A stretch of DNA of 18,704 bases from Bacillota bacterium (GCA_023393235.1 JAEWMH010000236.1:1-18704), one strand, 5' to 3'. Positions 5,751-13,709 are shown, counted from the stretch's first letter. The notes: generated by a model from the letters alone, not told the origin. Made by a program: numbers and translations.

Positions 5751-7787
5751 CTACAATCGCTCAACCTCTACCCGTCCGGAGAAAAAGACGGCTCCCCCGC
5801 CCATATCCGCCGTCCGCGCAGGCGTCAGGGCATTGACCACCCGCTTCTTTCCTGTGGCATCCGCCCACAGCCCTTGACTGACCAGCGTACCCGGGAGCAC
5901 ATCCTCCCCTACGGCCGCCTTCATTACACACTCGCCGCGCCGGTTCCACACTTTGACCATATCCCCGGCGGCAATTCCTCTTGCAGCAGCATCCGCGGCA
6001 TGCATATGGAGCTGCGGCTCCTTTTCCAAACGGACATGCTTCTCATTATTAGAAAAGGTGGAATTCAGGAAATTGTGGTTAGGCGCCGGCACAAACAGGA
6101 ACGGCAGCCCATCCTCATCCGGCAGGGGCACATACTCCGGCAGCGCCGGGTAACCGTCCTGCAGCATGGCTTTGGAATACAGCTCGATTTTACCGCTGGC
6201 CGTAGGCAGCTTGCCCGGGAACAAGGGGCGTACCTTCCCCTTCACAAATCCATGCTCCTTTAAGAGCTCGTAGGTAATCCCCTCCAGCACGGGGTTTTTT
6301 GGCGCATCCAGAGCCTGACGGATCATCTCCTCCTCGCTGTCCTTCAAGGCCTGATCCTCATATCCCATCCCCATAGCCAGAAGGCGGAACACCTCCACGT
6401 TGGACTTGCTCTCCCCCAACGGCTCCATCACAGGCTCCTGCAGGTGGATATAATGATGCCAGTAGGATTCGTAGAGATCCGTGTTTTCCAGGGAGGATGT
6501 TGCCGGCAGCACAATGTCCGCATAACGGGCCGTTTCCGTCAGAAACAGCTCATGCACCACCGTAAACAGATCCTCCCGGGCCAAACCCTCCCGCACCTTG
6601 TTGGCGTCGGGCGCCACAATGGCAGGATTACTATTGTATATATACAAAGAACGGATAGGCGGTGTCAGCTCCAGCAGCACCTTACCAATGTGGTTCATGT
6701 TAATTCTTCGGGTGGATTTCTTCAACAGATCATGCCGCTGGAGCGCCCGTTCATTCAGGGTCAGGTATCCGCTGTTGCTTTTGATAGCCCCTCCGCCCTT
6801 ATGCAGCCAGGCGCCGGTGACCGCCGGCAGACAGGCGATGGTCCGCACATTCATGCCGCCGTTGTCATGATGCTGCAGGCCGTTGCCGATACGGATGAAG
6901 CTCGGTTGAGTATTGCCGTACATCCGCGCCAGCTTGTACAGATCCTCCTCCGGGACGCCTGTAATGGAGGAAACCCTTGCCGGATCATAGGCGTGGACAT
7001 GCTCCCTCAGTTCCTCCGAGCCTACGGTATACTCCCGGAGAAATGCTTCATCCGCCATTTTTTCAGCGAAGAGAATGTGCATGATCCCTAACGCCAGCGC
7101 CGCATCGGTGCCCGGACGCAGAGGGATAAACCAGTCTGCCCATTTGCCGGTCCGGTTCTTGTGGACATCAATGGCCACGATCACCGCACCCGCCTTGCGG
7201 GCCTCCTCCGCCAGCATCACCTGATGCATATTGGTGCTGACCGCATTAACTCCCCAGAATATAATCAGCTTGGCATTTACCGTATCCTCGGGGCTGGTGC
7301 CGAAGTCGCCGCCCATGGTGTAGCCGTAGCCGACGCCTCCCGCGGCAGAGCAGATGGAGCGCTGCAGACGGCTGGACCCCATCCGGTGGAAAAAACGGCG
7401 GTCCATACCCTCGGTGCCCAGGTAGCCCATATTGCCGTAAAAGCTGTAGGGCAGGATGGATTCGGCCCCTTCCTCCGCGATCAGAGTTTTCCAACGGGAG
7501 GTAATCTCGTCAATGGCTTCTTCCCATGTAATCGGGGTAAATTCCCCTGACCCCTTGAGGCCGGTACGTTTAAGCGGTGTGCGTAGCCGGGCCGGATCAT
7601 GAACCCGTTCGGGAAGATTGCGGACCTTGTTGCAAATGGCTCCTTTGGTAACGGGATGGGAGGGATCCCCCTCCACTTTGATAATCTTGCCGTCTTTTTT
7701 ATGGATCAAAAGCCCGCATTGGTCGGGACAGTCCAGGGAGCAAACGGAAGGAAACACGCCGTCAACGGCGGATCGGGCAGCAGTCAT
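5751..7787 (-). CDS. Molybdopterin-dependent oxidoreductase (YoaE-like, DMSO reductase family)
   Basis: A 678-residue cytosolic molybdoenzyme with bis-MGD and a [4Fe-4S] cluster; the substrate is unknown. The N-terminus has the cluster ligands C16, C20, C24 and C52 (C-X3-C-X3-C-X27-C). Next come TPITWEEAIDEI and RSICSAAGG, in which C146 aligns by eye with the Mo-coordinating Sec/Cys of formate dehydrogenase H. IIFWGVNAVSTNMHQ and the dinucleotide-binding C-terminal domain follow (LFVPAPNHNFLNSTFSNN, HMHAADAAARGIAAGD, VKVWNRRGE). Length and motifs fit the single-subunit bacillar type (B. subtilis YoaE is about 680 residues). There is no Tat signal. GAGGAG lies about 11 nt before the ATG. No membrane or electron-transfer subunit is adjacent; the divergent neighbour is a radical SAM protein. 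Confidence 0.92.
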   Translation of the reverse strand: MTAARSAVDGVFPSVCSLDCPDQCGLLIHKKDGKIIKVEGDPSHPVTKGAICNKVRNLPERVHDPARLRTPLKRTGLKGSGEFTPITWEEAIDEITSRWKTLIAEEGAESILPYSFYGNMGYLGTEGMDRRFFHRMGSSRLQRSICSAAGGVGYGYTMGGDFGTSPEDTVNAKLIIFWGVNAVSTNMHQVMLAEEARKAGAVIVAIDVHKNRTGKWADWFIPLRPGTDAALALGIMHILFAEKMADEAFLREYTVGSEELREHVHAYDPARVSSITGVPEEDLYKLARMYGNTQPSFIRIGNGLQHHDNGGMNVRTIACLPAVTGAWLHKGGGAIKSNSGYLTLNERALQRHDLLKKSTRRINMNHIGKVLLELTPPIRSLYIYNSNPAIVAPDANKVREGLAREDLFTVVHELFLTETARYADIVLPATSSLENTDLYESYWHHYIHLQEPVMEPLGESKSNVEVFRLLAMGMGYEDQALKDSEEEMIRQALDAPKNPVLEGITYELLKEHGFVKGKVRPLFPGKLPTASGKIELYSKAMLQDGYPALPEYVPLPDEDGLPFLFVPAPNHNFLNSTFSNNEKHVRLEKEPQLHMHAADAAARGIAAGDMVKVWNRRGECVMKAAVGEDVLPGTLVSQGLWADATGKKRVVNALTPARTADMGGGAVFFSGRVEVERL

Positions 7788-7841
7788 GGAGCTTGTCTCT
7801 CCTCATTTATGGTTGATGTTTTTCGAATATGATTGTTATTC

Positions 7842-7871
7842 ATTATAATCAATCCGTAGGTGCAATGCGAA
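7842..7871 (-). promoter_or_regulatory. Promoter of the molybdopterin oxidoreductase gene
   Basis: On the - strand TTCGCA (7866-7871) and a perfect TATAAT (7842-7847) are separated by 18 nt, about 55 nt before the start codon. The -10 region sits in an AT-rich, imperfect palindrome (TGATT-N12-AATCA, 7830-7851). That palindrome could bind a repressor; a Fur-type match is poor, about 12 of 19 by eye. Confidence 0.6.
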
Positions 7872-7876
7872 CAAGC

Positions 7877-7885
7877 TGGTATAAT
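7877..7885 (+). promoter_or_regulatory. Extended -10 promoter of the radical SAM gene
   Basis: TGGTATAAT is a perfect extended -10 element, 32 nt before the ATG at 7918. No good -35 is visible at the usual distance, which extended -10 promoters tolerate. The -35 region of the opposing promoter (7866-7871) lies just upstream, so the two promoters nearly share DNA. Confidence 0.65.
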
Positions 7886-7917
7886 GAAGTATCAGCGATA
7901 ACGGATTGGAGAACGCA

Positions 7918-8799
7918 ATGAAAGCCTTCCAAAAAGTCTACATCGAGATCACCAGCATCTGCAACCTGTCCTGCAGCTTCTGCCCGCCTACAGGCAGGAA
8001 GGCGATGTTTATGGAGCCCGGAGACTTCCGGGACATTCTGAAGCAGGTGGAGCCCTATACGGACCAGATTTGTCTTCATGTCAAAGGAGAGCCGCTCTTG
8101 CACCCGTCCATCGGAGAGCTCTTGGATATTTGCGCCGGAGAGGGACTGAAGGTCAATCTTACTACCAATGGTACTCTGCTCCCCAAAAAAGGCGCCGACC
8201 TTCTCGGTAAGCCGGCTTTGCGGCAGGTAAACCTGTCCCTGCACAGCATGGGGGAGCACCGGGAAAAAGGCGAGGCTTACCAGCTGGACTATCTGCGGCA
8301 ATGCCTCCAGTTTGCCCAAGAGGCGGCCGGCCGGGGGATCTACGTCAGCCTGCGCCTGTGGGATGCCCCGCGGACGGAGGAGCCGGGTGGTCTGGAGCTG
8401 AACCGGCGGTTGACGCAAATCATGGAGGAAACCTTCGCTCTGCCGTCCCAAGCTCTGGATGCGGCACAGCCTGGCAGAGGGCTGCGGGTAGCGGACCGGA
8501 TTTATCTGAACCGGGATTACCGGTTCGAGTGGCCCAGCCTGGATGCACCAGAGGATGAGGGCAGGGGCTTCTGCCATGCGCTGCGGACCCACGCCGCTAT
8601 TCTCTGCGATGGTACGGTTGTTCCCTGCTGCCTCGACGGGGAGGGGGTTATTGCCCTGGGCAATGTACGGGAGCAGCCGTTTGGGGAGATCCTGGAGGGT
8701 GACCGGGCCCGCAGGCTGCGGGACGGCTTCTCCGGCAGGCGCGCCGTAGAGGAGCTCTGCCGGAAATGCGGCTACCGGAAGAAGTTCGGCGGCGGGTAG
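7918..8799 (+). CDS. Radical SAM/SPASM-domain protein
   Basis: A 293-residue radical S-adenosylmethionine protein. ITSICNLSCSFCPP supplies the cluster cysteines C15, C19 and C22 (C-X3-C-X2-C). HVKGEPLLHP and LTTNGTLL are standard barrel motifs. The C-terminus has the cysteine pattern of a SPASM or twitch domain (C219, C230, C237, C238, C281, C284), which binds one or two extra Fe-S clusters. Such proteins modify peptides or activate sulfatases, but no precursor peptide or sulfatase is seen here. A TTG at 7906 would add four residues; GGAG six bases before the ATG at 7918 favours the shorter form. It is transcribed divergently from the molybdoenzyme, so a shared role is possible but unproven. 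Confidence 0.9.
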   Translation: MKAFQKVYIEITSICNLSCSFCPPTGRKAMFMEPGDFRDILKQVEPYTDQICLHVKGEPLLHPSIGELLDICAGEGLKVNLTTNGTLLPKKGADLLGKPALRQVNLSLHSMGEHREKGEAYQLDYLRQCLQFAQEAAGRGIYVSLRLWDAPRTEEPGGLELNRRLTQIMEETFALPSQALDAAQPGRGLRVADRIYLNRDYRFEWPSLDAPEDEGRGFCHALRTHAAILCDGTVVPCCLDGEGVIALGNVREQPFGEILEGDRARRLRDGFSGRRAVEELCRKCGYRKKFGGG

Positions 8800-8832
8800 A
8801 AGCTAGCATACCTTTTCTATCAAAAATTGAAA

Positions 8833-8868
8833 TGGTACTTGTCCCCCAGTCCTGATATAATAGTACCA
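8833..8868 (+). promoter_or_regulatory. Extended -10 promoter framed by an inverted repeat
   Basis: TGATATAAT (extended -10, -10 hexamer at 8856-8861) lies about 78 nt before the coiled-coil gene start. It is framed by a perfect 7-bp inverted repeat, TGGTACT (8833-8839) and AGTACCA (8862-8868). The palindrome CGTACG follows at 8871. The arrangement resembles an operator over the core promoter. Confidence 0.55.
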
Positions 8869-8938
8869 ATCGTACGTGAAACCATATTGTTCAGATTATG
8901 TTCCGTTCCGCCAGATTCAACCAGGGAGGCTTTCCGTT

Positions 8939-9316
8939 ATGTCCACCAATGACCCCATTTTGCTTCAAATCCTGCAAGCCGTCCAGACCCTGGGCGAAGA
9001 TATGCAAACGGTCAAATCTGATATAAAGGACCTCAAGGGCGACGTTCAAACCCTCAAGGGCGACGTCACCAATCTTAAATCTGGACAGGCAGAGCTGTTC
9101 CAGCTGTCTTCGGCGATCCGCAATGCCCAGGAGCTCACCAATGCCAAGCTGGAGGGGTTGACCCTCGATGTGCGCCGGGCGGAGGGCAATCTAGTGCGGA
9201 TCGAGGAGAAGCTAGGAGAAGAGATCCTCGATATGCGGGGGGAAATCCGCTTCCTCAATCACCGTATAGCGGATGTGGAGCTGACGGTGGACAAGCTCAA
9301 GGAAAAACGCTTGTAA
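8939..9316 (+). CDS. Small coiled-coil protein, function unknown
   Basis: A 125-residue soluble protein that is almost entirely helical with heptad periodicity. Residues about 20-45 contain tandem seven-residue units (LKGDVQT, LKGDVTN, LKSG), and the C-terminal half continues as charged coiled coil (EEKLGEEILDMRGEIRFLNHRIADVELTVDKLKEKRL). There is no signal peptide, membrane segment or cysteine. The open frame begins at 8876, but AGGGAGG lies about 9 nt before the ATG at 8939, so that start is chosen. It has its own promoter and terminator. I do not recognise a named family; similar short coiled-coil proteins are common in bacilli without assigned function. Confidence 0.82.
   Translation: MSTNDPILLQILQAVQTLGEDMQTVKSDIKDLKGDVQTLKGDVTNLKSGQAELFQLSSAIRNAQELTNAKLEGLTLDVRRAEGNLVRIEEKLGEEILDMRGEIRFLNHRIADVELTVDKLKEKRL
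9032..9066 (+). repeat. 21-bp tandem unit in the coiled-coil gene
   Basis: The 14-mer CTCAAGGGCGACGT occurs at 9032-9045 and again at 9053-9066, a period of 21 bp or one heptad. The identity at nucleotide level, including third positions, points to a fairly recent internal duplication. Confidence 0.8.
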
Positions 9317-9343
9317 ATATCATTCAATTCTCTATGATGCAGC

Positions 9344-9368
9344 GGCTTCCGGCAACGGAAGCCTTTTT
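9344..9368 (+). terminator. Intrinsic terminator of the coiled-coil gene
   Basis: A perfect 8-bp stem (GGCTTCCG/CGGAAGCC) closes a GCAA tetraloop and is followed by TTTTT. It lies 28 bp after the stop codon. Confidence 0.92.
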
Positions 9369-9490
9369 CCGTTCTGGCCGTCAGGCTCCAAATACAACCG
9401 GTAATAAAGGAAGCAAATTTCCGCTATAGATGCAGATTCTGCCTCATTTGTCTTGCTCAACGTCCAGTTAGTTGCGTCCCGCGCCCATAC

Positions 9491-9520
9491 AAAAACCCCG
9501 ATTGCTCACGGCAACCGGGG
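9491..9520 (-). terminator. Intrinsic terminator of the antiporter gene
   Basis: On the - strand CCCCGGTTGC (9511-9520) pairs with GCAATCGGGG (9496-9505), with one G-U pair and a 5-nt loop, and is followed by TTTTT. It lies 12 bp after the antiporter stop. The 9369-9490 stretch between the two opposed terminators holds nothing I can name. Confidence 0.9.
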
Positions 9521-9532
9521 CTTCTTGCCTGT

Positions 9533-11578
9533 TCACACCATTTCATCCTGCTCCAGGAGCACGGCCTCCCGCGCTTTAATGCGGCGCCGCAGCTCGCCTG
9601 CCGTTTCGCGGCTGAGCTCGCCGGTTTCGTACATGGCCTGCACCACATTCCGCTCGGCTTGGATAGCAAAACCATGAAGCTCCTTCCGCTGCTCATGGAA
9701 GCTCCGGTCATTGCGCCGGGCCACCGCGGAGATCCGGTTAAAGCGCTCCAGCACCTCCCGGTAATGGCTGATCACCGCAGCCCGTTCCTCTTTATGGGTG
9801 GGGGAGCCGTTTTGAGCCACCAGAAACTGGAGTGCGGCCTCACTGCTTTGCAGCTTCAGCTTTCTCACCGCTTCAAGGTCCTTCCGTTTCCCGGCAAACC
9901 GGTCAAAACCAGCCTTGCGGCCAAACGGACGTTTCAGCCGGCGGAAAAACAGCTTCATCATCGCTCTCCACATACGCATGGGATTCGCCATCAGGACTTC
10001 CATCTGGTCCATCATTCTGAAGAAGATTTCCGCCTGTTCCGGCGTAATCCGTCCTTCGTCAAGCTGGGTCTGGGCGAATCGGCGTTCCGTATGTAATGCG
10101 GCAAGCCGCAGTTGAATTTCTGTTCCTTTGTTCAGCCGGGTTCCTTTTCCCGATCCGGTTTTGCTCTCAGTTTGTCCGATCCACTGGCGGTAGTCAGCGA
10201 TAACCGAGGTAACAGCTGCTTCGTTTTCCTCCGAGGATTCATGGCGCACCGCCTGGATGGCTGCTGCCAGCACCTTAATTTGTGCCTCCTCCAGCTGAGC
10301 CTGCCCGGAGGCGGCATCCTTCCGGCGGGCAAGGAGCGGCAGAAATAGGCTGGCCGACAGAAGCGACAGCAGAATCACCACAGCGGCGAGAAAGATAATC
10401 AGGTCCCGCTCCGGAAAAGGCGTACCGTCATTCAACACCAGGGGAATTGAGAAGGCACCTGCCAGGGTAACGGCTCCGCGGACACCGGATACGGAGGTCA
10501 TCAGTAGAATTTTCAGGGAAACAGAGTCAGCCTTGCTGCCGCCCTTGCCCACTCTTGTGAATACCAGCGACCACAGAAAACGCAGAGCCAGCAGCATCAC
10601 AAAAATTGCGGCGGCATAACCGAACATATGAAGGTTATTGAGCAGGGGATTGCGGATGACGGTGATACTCACATCGGGAATCTGCAGCCCCAGGATTACA
10701 AACACCAGACCGTTCAGGATAAACAAAATAACCGACCAGGTGCTGGAGGAAACTGTGTTGAGCTGGGATACGTTCAGTTGGTTAAAGGTGGAATAGTCGC
10801 GGGAACGGTCATCCTCCACTGCGTGGACAATGCCGCCGGCGACAGCTGCGAGGATACCTGATACGCCAAGATGCTCTGCGGTCAGATACAGCATAAAAGG
10901 GGTCAGCAGTTGAATCAACATATGAATGGTCACGTCCTCCATGCCGAAGCGGCGCAGAAGATTCCGCACCCCGATGATCACAAAGGCCAGTGCAGCACCG
11001 AAGAGAAGACCGCCAACGGAAATAACCAGAAAGCTGAAGGAGGCTTTGGGCAGTGAAAACACTCCAGTAACGGCAGCTGCAATGGCAAACTTAAAAGCTA
11101 CCAGACCGGAGGCGTCATTCATTAATGCCTCTCCCTCTAAGAGACGCATGAGGCTTTTGGGCAGATGCAGCCGCCCTGCCAACGAACTGACCGCCACCGC
11201 ATCCGTTGGCGACAAAATCGCCGCGAGGCCGAAGGCAGCCGGGAGCGGGATGGAGGGAAGCATCCAGTGGATGGCATAACCTACGGCAAAAACCGTCACA
11301 AACACCAGGCCTACCGCCATCACCAAGATCGGAGCCCGCAGCCTCCACAGCTCCTCCCGGGGTGTATGTTTGCCGTCATTGTACAAAAGCGGAGCGATAA
11401 ACAGCACGAAAAAAAGCTCCGGCTCCAGCTCCAGATGTACCCCGGAAGGCATCATGGCCAATAGGGCGCCAAGGGCAATTTGGATAAGCGGAACCGGAAT
11501 CATCGGCAAAAACCGGTTCACCACATTGGACACGCCGATCAAGCCAAGCATAACCAGCACCGCCAGAAAAATATGCAT
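9533..11578 (-). CDS. CPA1-family Na+/H+ antiporter (NhaK-like)
   Basis: Exchanges monovalent cations for protons across the cell membrane. The 681-residue protein has about 12 hydrophobic segments in its first 420 residues and a long, charged cytosolic tail. Hallmarks are ILSPTDAVAV (T125, D126) and EGEALMNDASGLVAFK with the ion-binding N154-D155 pair of electroneutral CPA1 exchangers. LMTSVSGVRGAVTLAGAFSIPL is the later conserved helix. Size and motifs resemble B. subtilis NhaK (about 670 residues), but the ion preference cannot be read from sequence. GGAGG stands 8 nt before the ATG. It is monocistronic: a candidate promoter lies about 50 nt upstream and a terminator directly downstream. 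Confidence 0.92.
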   Translation of the reverse strand: MHIFLAVLVMLGLIGVSNVVNRFLPMIPVPLIQIALGALLAMMPSGVHLELEPELFFVLFIAPLLYNDGKHTPREELWRLRAPILVMAVGLVFVTVFAVGYAIHWMLPSIPLPAAFGLAAILSPTDAVAVSSLAGRLHLPKSLMRLLEGEALMNDASGLVAFKFAIAAAVTGVFSLPKASFSFLVISVGGLLFGAALAFVIIGVRNLLRRFGMEDVTIHMLIQLLTPFMLYLTAEHLGVSGILAAVAGGIVHAVEDDRSRDYSTFNQLNVSQLNTVSSSTWSVILFILNGLVFVILGLQIPDVSITVIRNPLLNNLHMFGYAAAIFVMLLALRFLWSLVFTRVGKGGSKADSVSLKILLMTSVSGVRGAVTLAGAFSIPLVLNDGTPFPERDLIIFLAAVVILLSLLSASLFLPLLARRKDAASGQAQLEEAQIKVLAAAIQAVRHESSEENEAAVTSVIADYRQWIGQTESKTGSGKGTRLNKGTEIQLRLAALHTERRFAQTQLDEGRITPEQAEIFFRMMDQMEVLMANPMRMWRAMMKLFFRRLKRPFGRKAGFDRFAGKRKDLEAVRKLKLQSSEAALQFLVAQNGSPTHKEERAAVISHYREVLERFNRISAVARRNDRSFHEQRKELHGFAIQAERNVVQAMYETGELSRETAGELRRRIKAREAVLLEQDEMV

Positions 11579-11624
11579 GTACTACGCCTCCGCTGTATCT
11601 GTCATAAAATAGGTCGATCCTTCC

Positions 11625-11654
11625 ATTATACCCAATGCGTAGGACCGGCGACAA
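11625..11654 (-). promoter_or_regulatory. Promoter of the antiporter gene
   Basis: On the - strand TTGTCG (11649-11654) and TATAAT (11625-11630) are spaced by 18 nt, about 47 nt upstream of the ATG. Confidence 0.55.
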
Positions 11655-11785
11655 GGAGCTGCAAAAGCGCAAGATGAAGGAAATGTGAGGATGGAGATAC
11701 CTTCTCAGCAAAAAAGCAATCACAAGGGAAGGCTTATTTCCCTTATTCCCCACCACAGTGTATGAACTCCTGCGGCAACGGCAAA

Positions 11786-11810
11786 ATAACGGAAGCAGAG
11801 CTTCCGTTAT
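11786..11810 (-). terminator. Probable terminator in the 366-bp gap after the Gfo/Idh gene
   Basis: An 11-bp perfect inverted repeat (ATAACGGAAGC/GCTTCCGTTAT) has a 3-nt loop and, on the - strand, a TTATTTT tail. It lies 135 bp beyond the end of the Gfo/Idh gene, which is rather far. A weaker repeat (AAGGGAA/TTCCCTT, 11724-11744) lies further on. The rest of 11579-11945 holds the antiporter promoter and no gene I can support. Confidence 0.5.
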
Positions 11811-11945
11811 CCGCCACAAACGTGTCTATGCGGTTGAATAGGGTAACCTTCCCTTCCGTATTTCCGCTTCTCTGGAAATAAAACTCCTCTTCACCACCTG
11901 GGTGTGTATTATGCAAGCTTCGGAACGGGCTGCCTGTCTTCGCGC

Positions 11946-12863
11946 CTACAGCCGCTCAATCAGCCGGTGGACCGGCAGCACCTTGTCCGCGCTGATGGAG
12001 CAGGCTGCCGGATTCGACAGGCTGGCCAGGAAATGCTCCACCGCCCCGGTGAAGCCGCGGCGCTGCGGAACCGGCTCCCAGCTGCCGAAGCCAGCTTCAC
12101 GGACAGCGCCTCCCGCTTCCGCAAACAAACCCTGCTCCAGATTCACCACCCGGGCGCTCCTGCCTCCTCCATGCAGCTCCAGCCGCTCCAGGTCCAGACC
12201 TGCGCTGCGTACCATGCTGAAGGACGCCTCACCGGAGTCAAGCGCCAAGGTACCGGTCCCCCACAGAAGCCGCCCCTCCGGATCCGCCTGCTGGCGGTAC
12301 CGGACCTCCGGCTCCGTCTCACCGGACAACCACAACACCAGATCCATCATATGGATCAGATCATCATACAAGGTTTGTTTGGCGCTATGCTTCTGCTGCC
12401 TGATGCGGTGCTTCTCCGCGGAGCACAGCAGGAAGCCGCCTGCCTCTTCCATCCAGGCTTTGGCTTCCACATACAGCGGGGCAAACCGGCGGTTAAAGCC
12501 CACTGCCAGCAGCTTGCCCGTTTCCCTGGCGCATGCGGCCATGTCCTCCGATTCGCCGATTTCGTAGGAAAGCGGTTTGTCTACATACACAGACACCCCG
12601 GCCTGCAGACATTGCATCACAATCCCGTAATGGGTTTCCGTAGGACTATGCACAAATACGGCATCCAGCTCCGCCTCTCCCAAAAGCCGGTCCAGTCCGG
12701 TATACCGTCCGGCCACCCGGAGATTCTGCCCCACCCGCTCCACGGTCTCGGCGGAACGGCTCATCACGGCGGCGATTTCCACACCGCTATGGGATGCCAA
12801 CACGGGGATATAGGCCTTCTGTGCGATGTCCCCCAAACCGATGATTCCCACTTTTGCCCTCAT
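11946..12863 (-). CDS. Gfo/Idh/MocA-family oxidoreductase
   Basis: An NAD(P)-dependent dehydrogenase of 305 residues, of the type that acts on sugars, inositols or related hydroxy compounds. The N-terminal Rossmann fold begins VGIIGLGDIAQKAYIPVL. VYVDKPLS contains the catalytic-type lysine K96, and YDDLIHMMDLVLWLSG holds the D-X2-H pattern (D168, H171) expected in the second domain. The C-terminal part is less conserved. An ATG at 12887 would add eight residues, but GGGAGG lies just before the ATG at 12863, so the shorter form is chosen. The substrate is unknown and no sugar-pathway gene is directly beside it. It is divergent from a small membrane protein gene. No convincing promoter is seen. 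Confidence 0.9.
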   Translation of the reverse strand: MRAKVGIIGLGDIAQKAYIPVLASHSGVEIAAVMSRSAETVERVGQNLRVAGRYTGLDRLLGEAELDAVFVHSPTETHYGIVMQCLQAGVSVYVDKPLSYEIGESEDMAACARETGKLLAVGFNRRFAPLYVEAKAWMEEAGGFLLCSAEKHRIRQQKHSAKQTLYDDLIHMMDLVLWLSGETEPEVRYRQQADPEGRLLWGTGTLALDSGEASFSMVRSAGLDLERLELHGGGRSARVVNLEQGLFAEAGGAVREAGFGSWEPVPQRRGFTGAVEHFLASLSNPAACSISADKVLPVHRLIERL

Positions 12864-12899
12864 TCGGATTCCTCCCGCAATTGTCATTTTTCAACAGCT

Positions 12900-12927
12900 T
12901 TTAACCCGGCTCCGCTTATGGTAAGAT
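12900..12927 (+). promoter_or_regulatory. Candidate promoter of the two-helix membrane protein gene
   Basis: TGGTAAGAT is an extended -10 element (hexamer TAAGAT at 12922-12927), with a weak -35 TTTAAC at 12900-12905 and a 16-nt spacer. It lies about 55 nt before the ATG. Confidence 0.4.
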
Positions 12928-12980
12928 AGTCATGTTATCCATATTGTCTTCATGATCCACTTAGGAGGCCTTCTAACCTA

Positions 12981-13541
12981 ATGACCAAATCCAAACACAG
13001 CCTGGCTCTTGCCGCCGGCCTGATTCTCTTTTTTGGCCTGATCGCTTCGGCTATCTTGCTGGAATCGGCTTATTTGCTGTATGCCGCTACCGGCATCCCC
13101 ATTCTGCTGGTCCCCTTCATTCCCGACCTGAAAACCAGCCAGACGGTGAAGCCGGGCCAATCCGCTCCCCGGATGCGGGTATACCGCACCAATAATGAAA
13201 GCGGGGAAGGGTTTATTATTCTGGAAGCTCTCCAGGGAGGCATTCCCTGGAATAAAAAGCGCCTGTATTTCCCCTTGGACGGACTGCCGGCATCCACACC
13301 TTCCGCTTACCCGGCAGGGACGGCAGGTATTCCCGTTCTGCAATATGACCTTGTACCCCACCGCCGCCGGAAGGACCTGTACGGCATTGAGCTGGCTAAT
13401 GTGGCCGCCCGGTTCCGCACCCTGTCTTACACCACCGACGAGGTAACCCGACTTGTGATCCGTCTGGAGGATCTGCGCCCTGTGGACCCGGCCAAAACAG
13501 AGCACCGGACGGCTCCCGTCCGCAAGAGCTTTCCCGCTTAA
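12981..13541 (+). CDS. Two-helix membrane protein, function unknown
   Basis: A 186-residue protein I do not recognise. Residues 8-25 and 28-48 are two adjacent hydrophobic segments with a very short turn, so the N-terminus probably forms a membrane hairpin. The remaining about 135 residues are soluble and look globular (VYRTNNESGEGFIILEAL, RLYFPLDGLPA, VTRLVIRLEDLRPVDP). There are no cysteines or catalytic motifs I can name. AGGAGG lies 12 nt before the ATG, slightly further than ideal, but no better start is available. It has its own candidate promoter and a strong shared terminator, so it is likely expressed alone. Confidence 0.8.
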   Translation: MTKSKHSLALAAGLILFFGLIASAILLESAYLLYAATGIPILLVPFIPDLKTSQTVKPGQSAPRMRVYRTNNESGEGFIILEALQGGIPWNKKRLYFPLDGLPASTPSAYPAGTAGIPVLQYDLVPHRRRKDLYGIELANVAARFRTLSYTTDEVTRLVIRLEDLRPVDPAKTEHRTAPVRKSFPA

Positions 13542-13599
13542 CCCGGCAGCTTGTGGTGATGTTGTGAAAATAGTAGCATATCCCTTTTCCAAATAAAAG

Positions 13600-13636
13600 A
13601 AGAACACCAAGCGCCCTTGGGCCTGGTGTTCTTTTT
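13600..13636. terminator. Bidirectional terminator between convergent genes
   Basis: A 10-bp outer stem (AAGAACACCA/TGGTGTTCTT) continues into an inner GCCC/GGGC helix and has T-rich tails on both strands (TTTTT at 13632-13636; CTTTTATTT on the - strand). It ends both the two-helix protein gene and the solute-binding protein gene. Confidence 0.9.
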
Positions 13637-13709
13637 GCCAATCTGGAGTCCGGAGCTTTCTCCCACTTCATTACTTTACAAATTATGGAATTTCCTTAAC
13701 GGACACACA

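Noticed and set aside
5496..6263. 255-codon open frame on the + strand
   Set aside because: It is antisense to the Uma2 gene start and the end of the molybdoenzyme gene, and would cross both control regions.
7830..7851. Fur or PerR box in the molybdoenzyme promoter
   Set aside because: The AT-rich palindrome matches the 19-bp Fur consensus at only about 12 positions by eye, too few to name the regulator.
7849..8592. 247-codon open frame on the - strand
   Set aside because: It is antisense to the radical SAM gene and covers its promoter; there is no ribosome binding site or recognisable domain.
9032..9066. CRISPR-like or mobile repeat
   Set aside because: There are only two copies, in frame, with heptad period inside a coding sequence; it is a protein repeat.
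11904..12929. 341-codon open frame on the + strand
   Set aside because: It is antisense to the Gfo/Idh/MocA gene, whose Rossmann and DKP motifs are intact. The composition is shadow-like.
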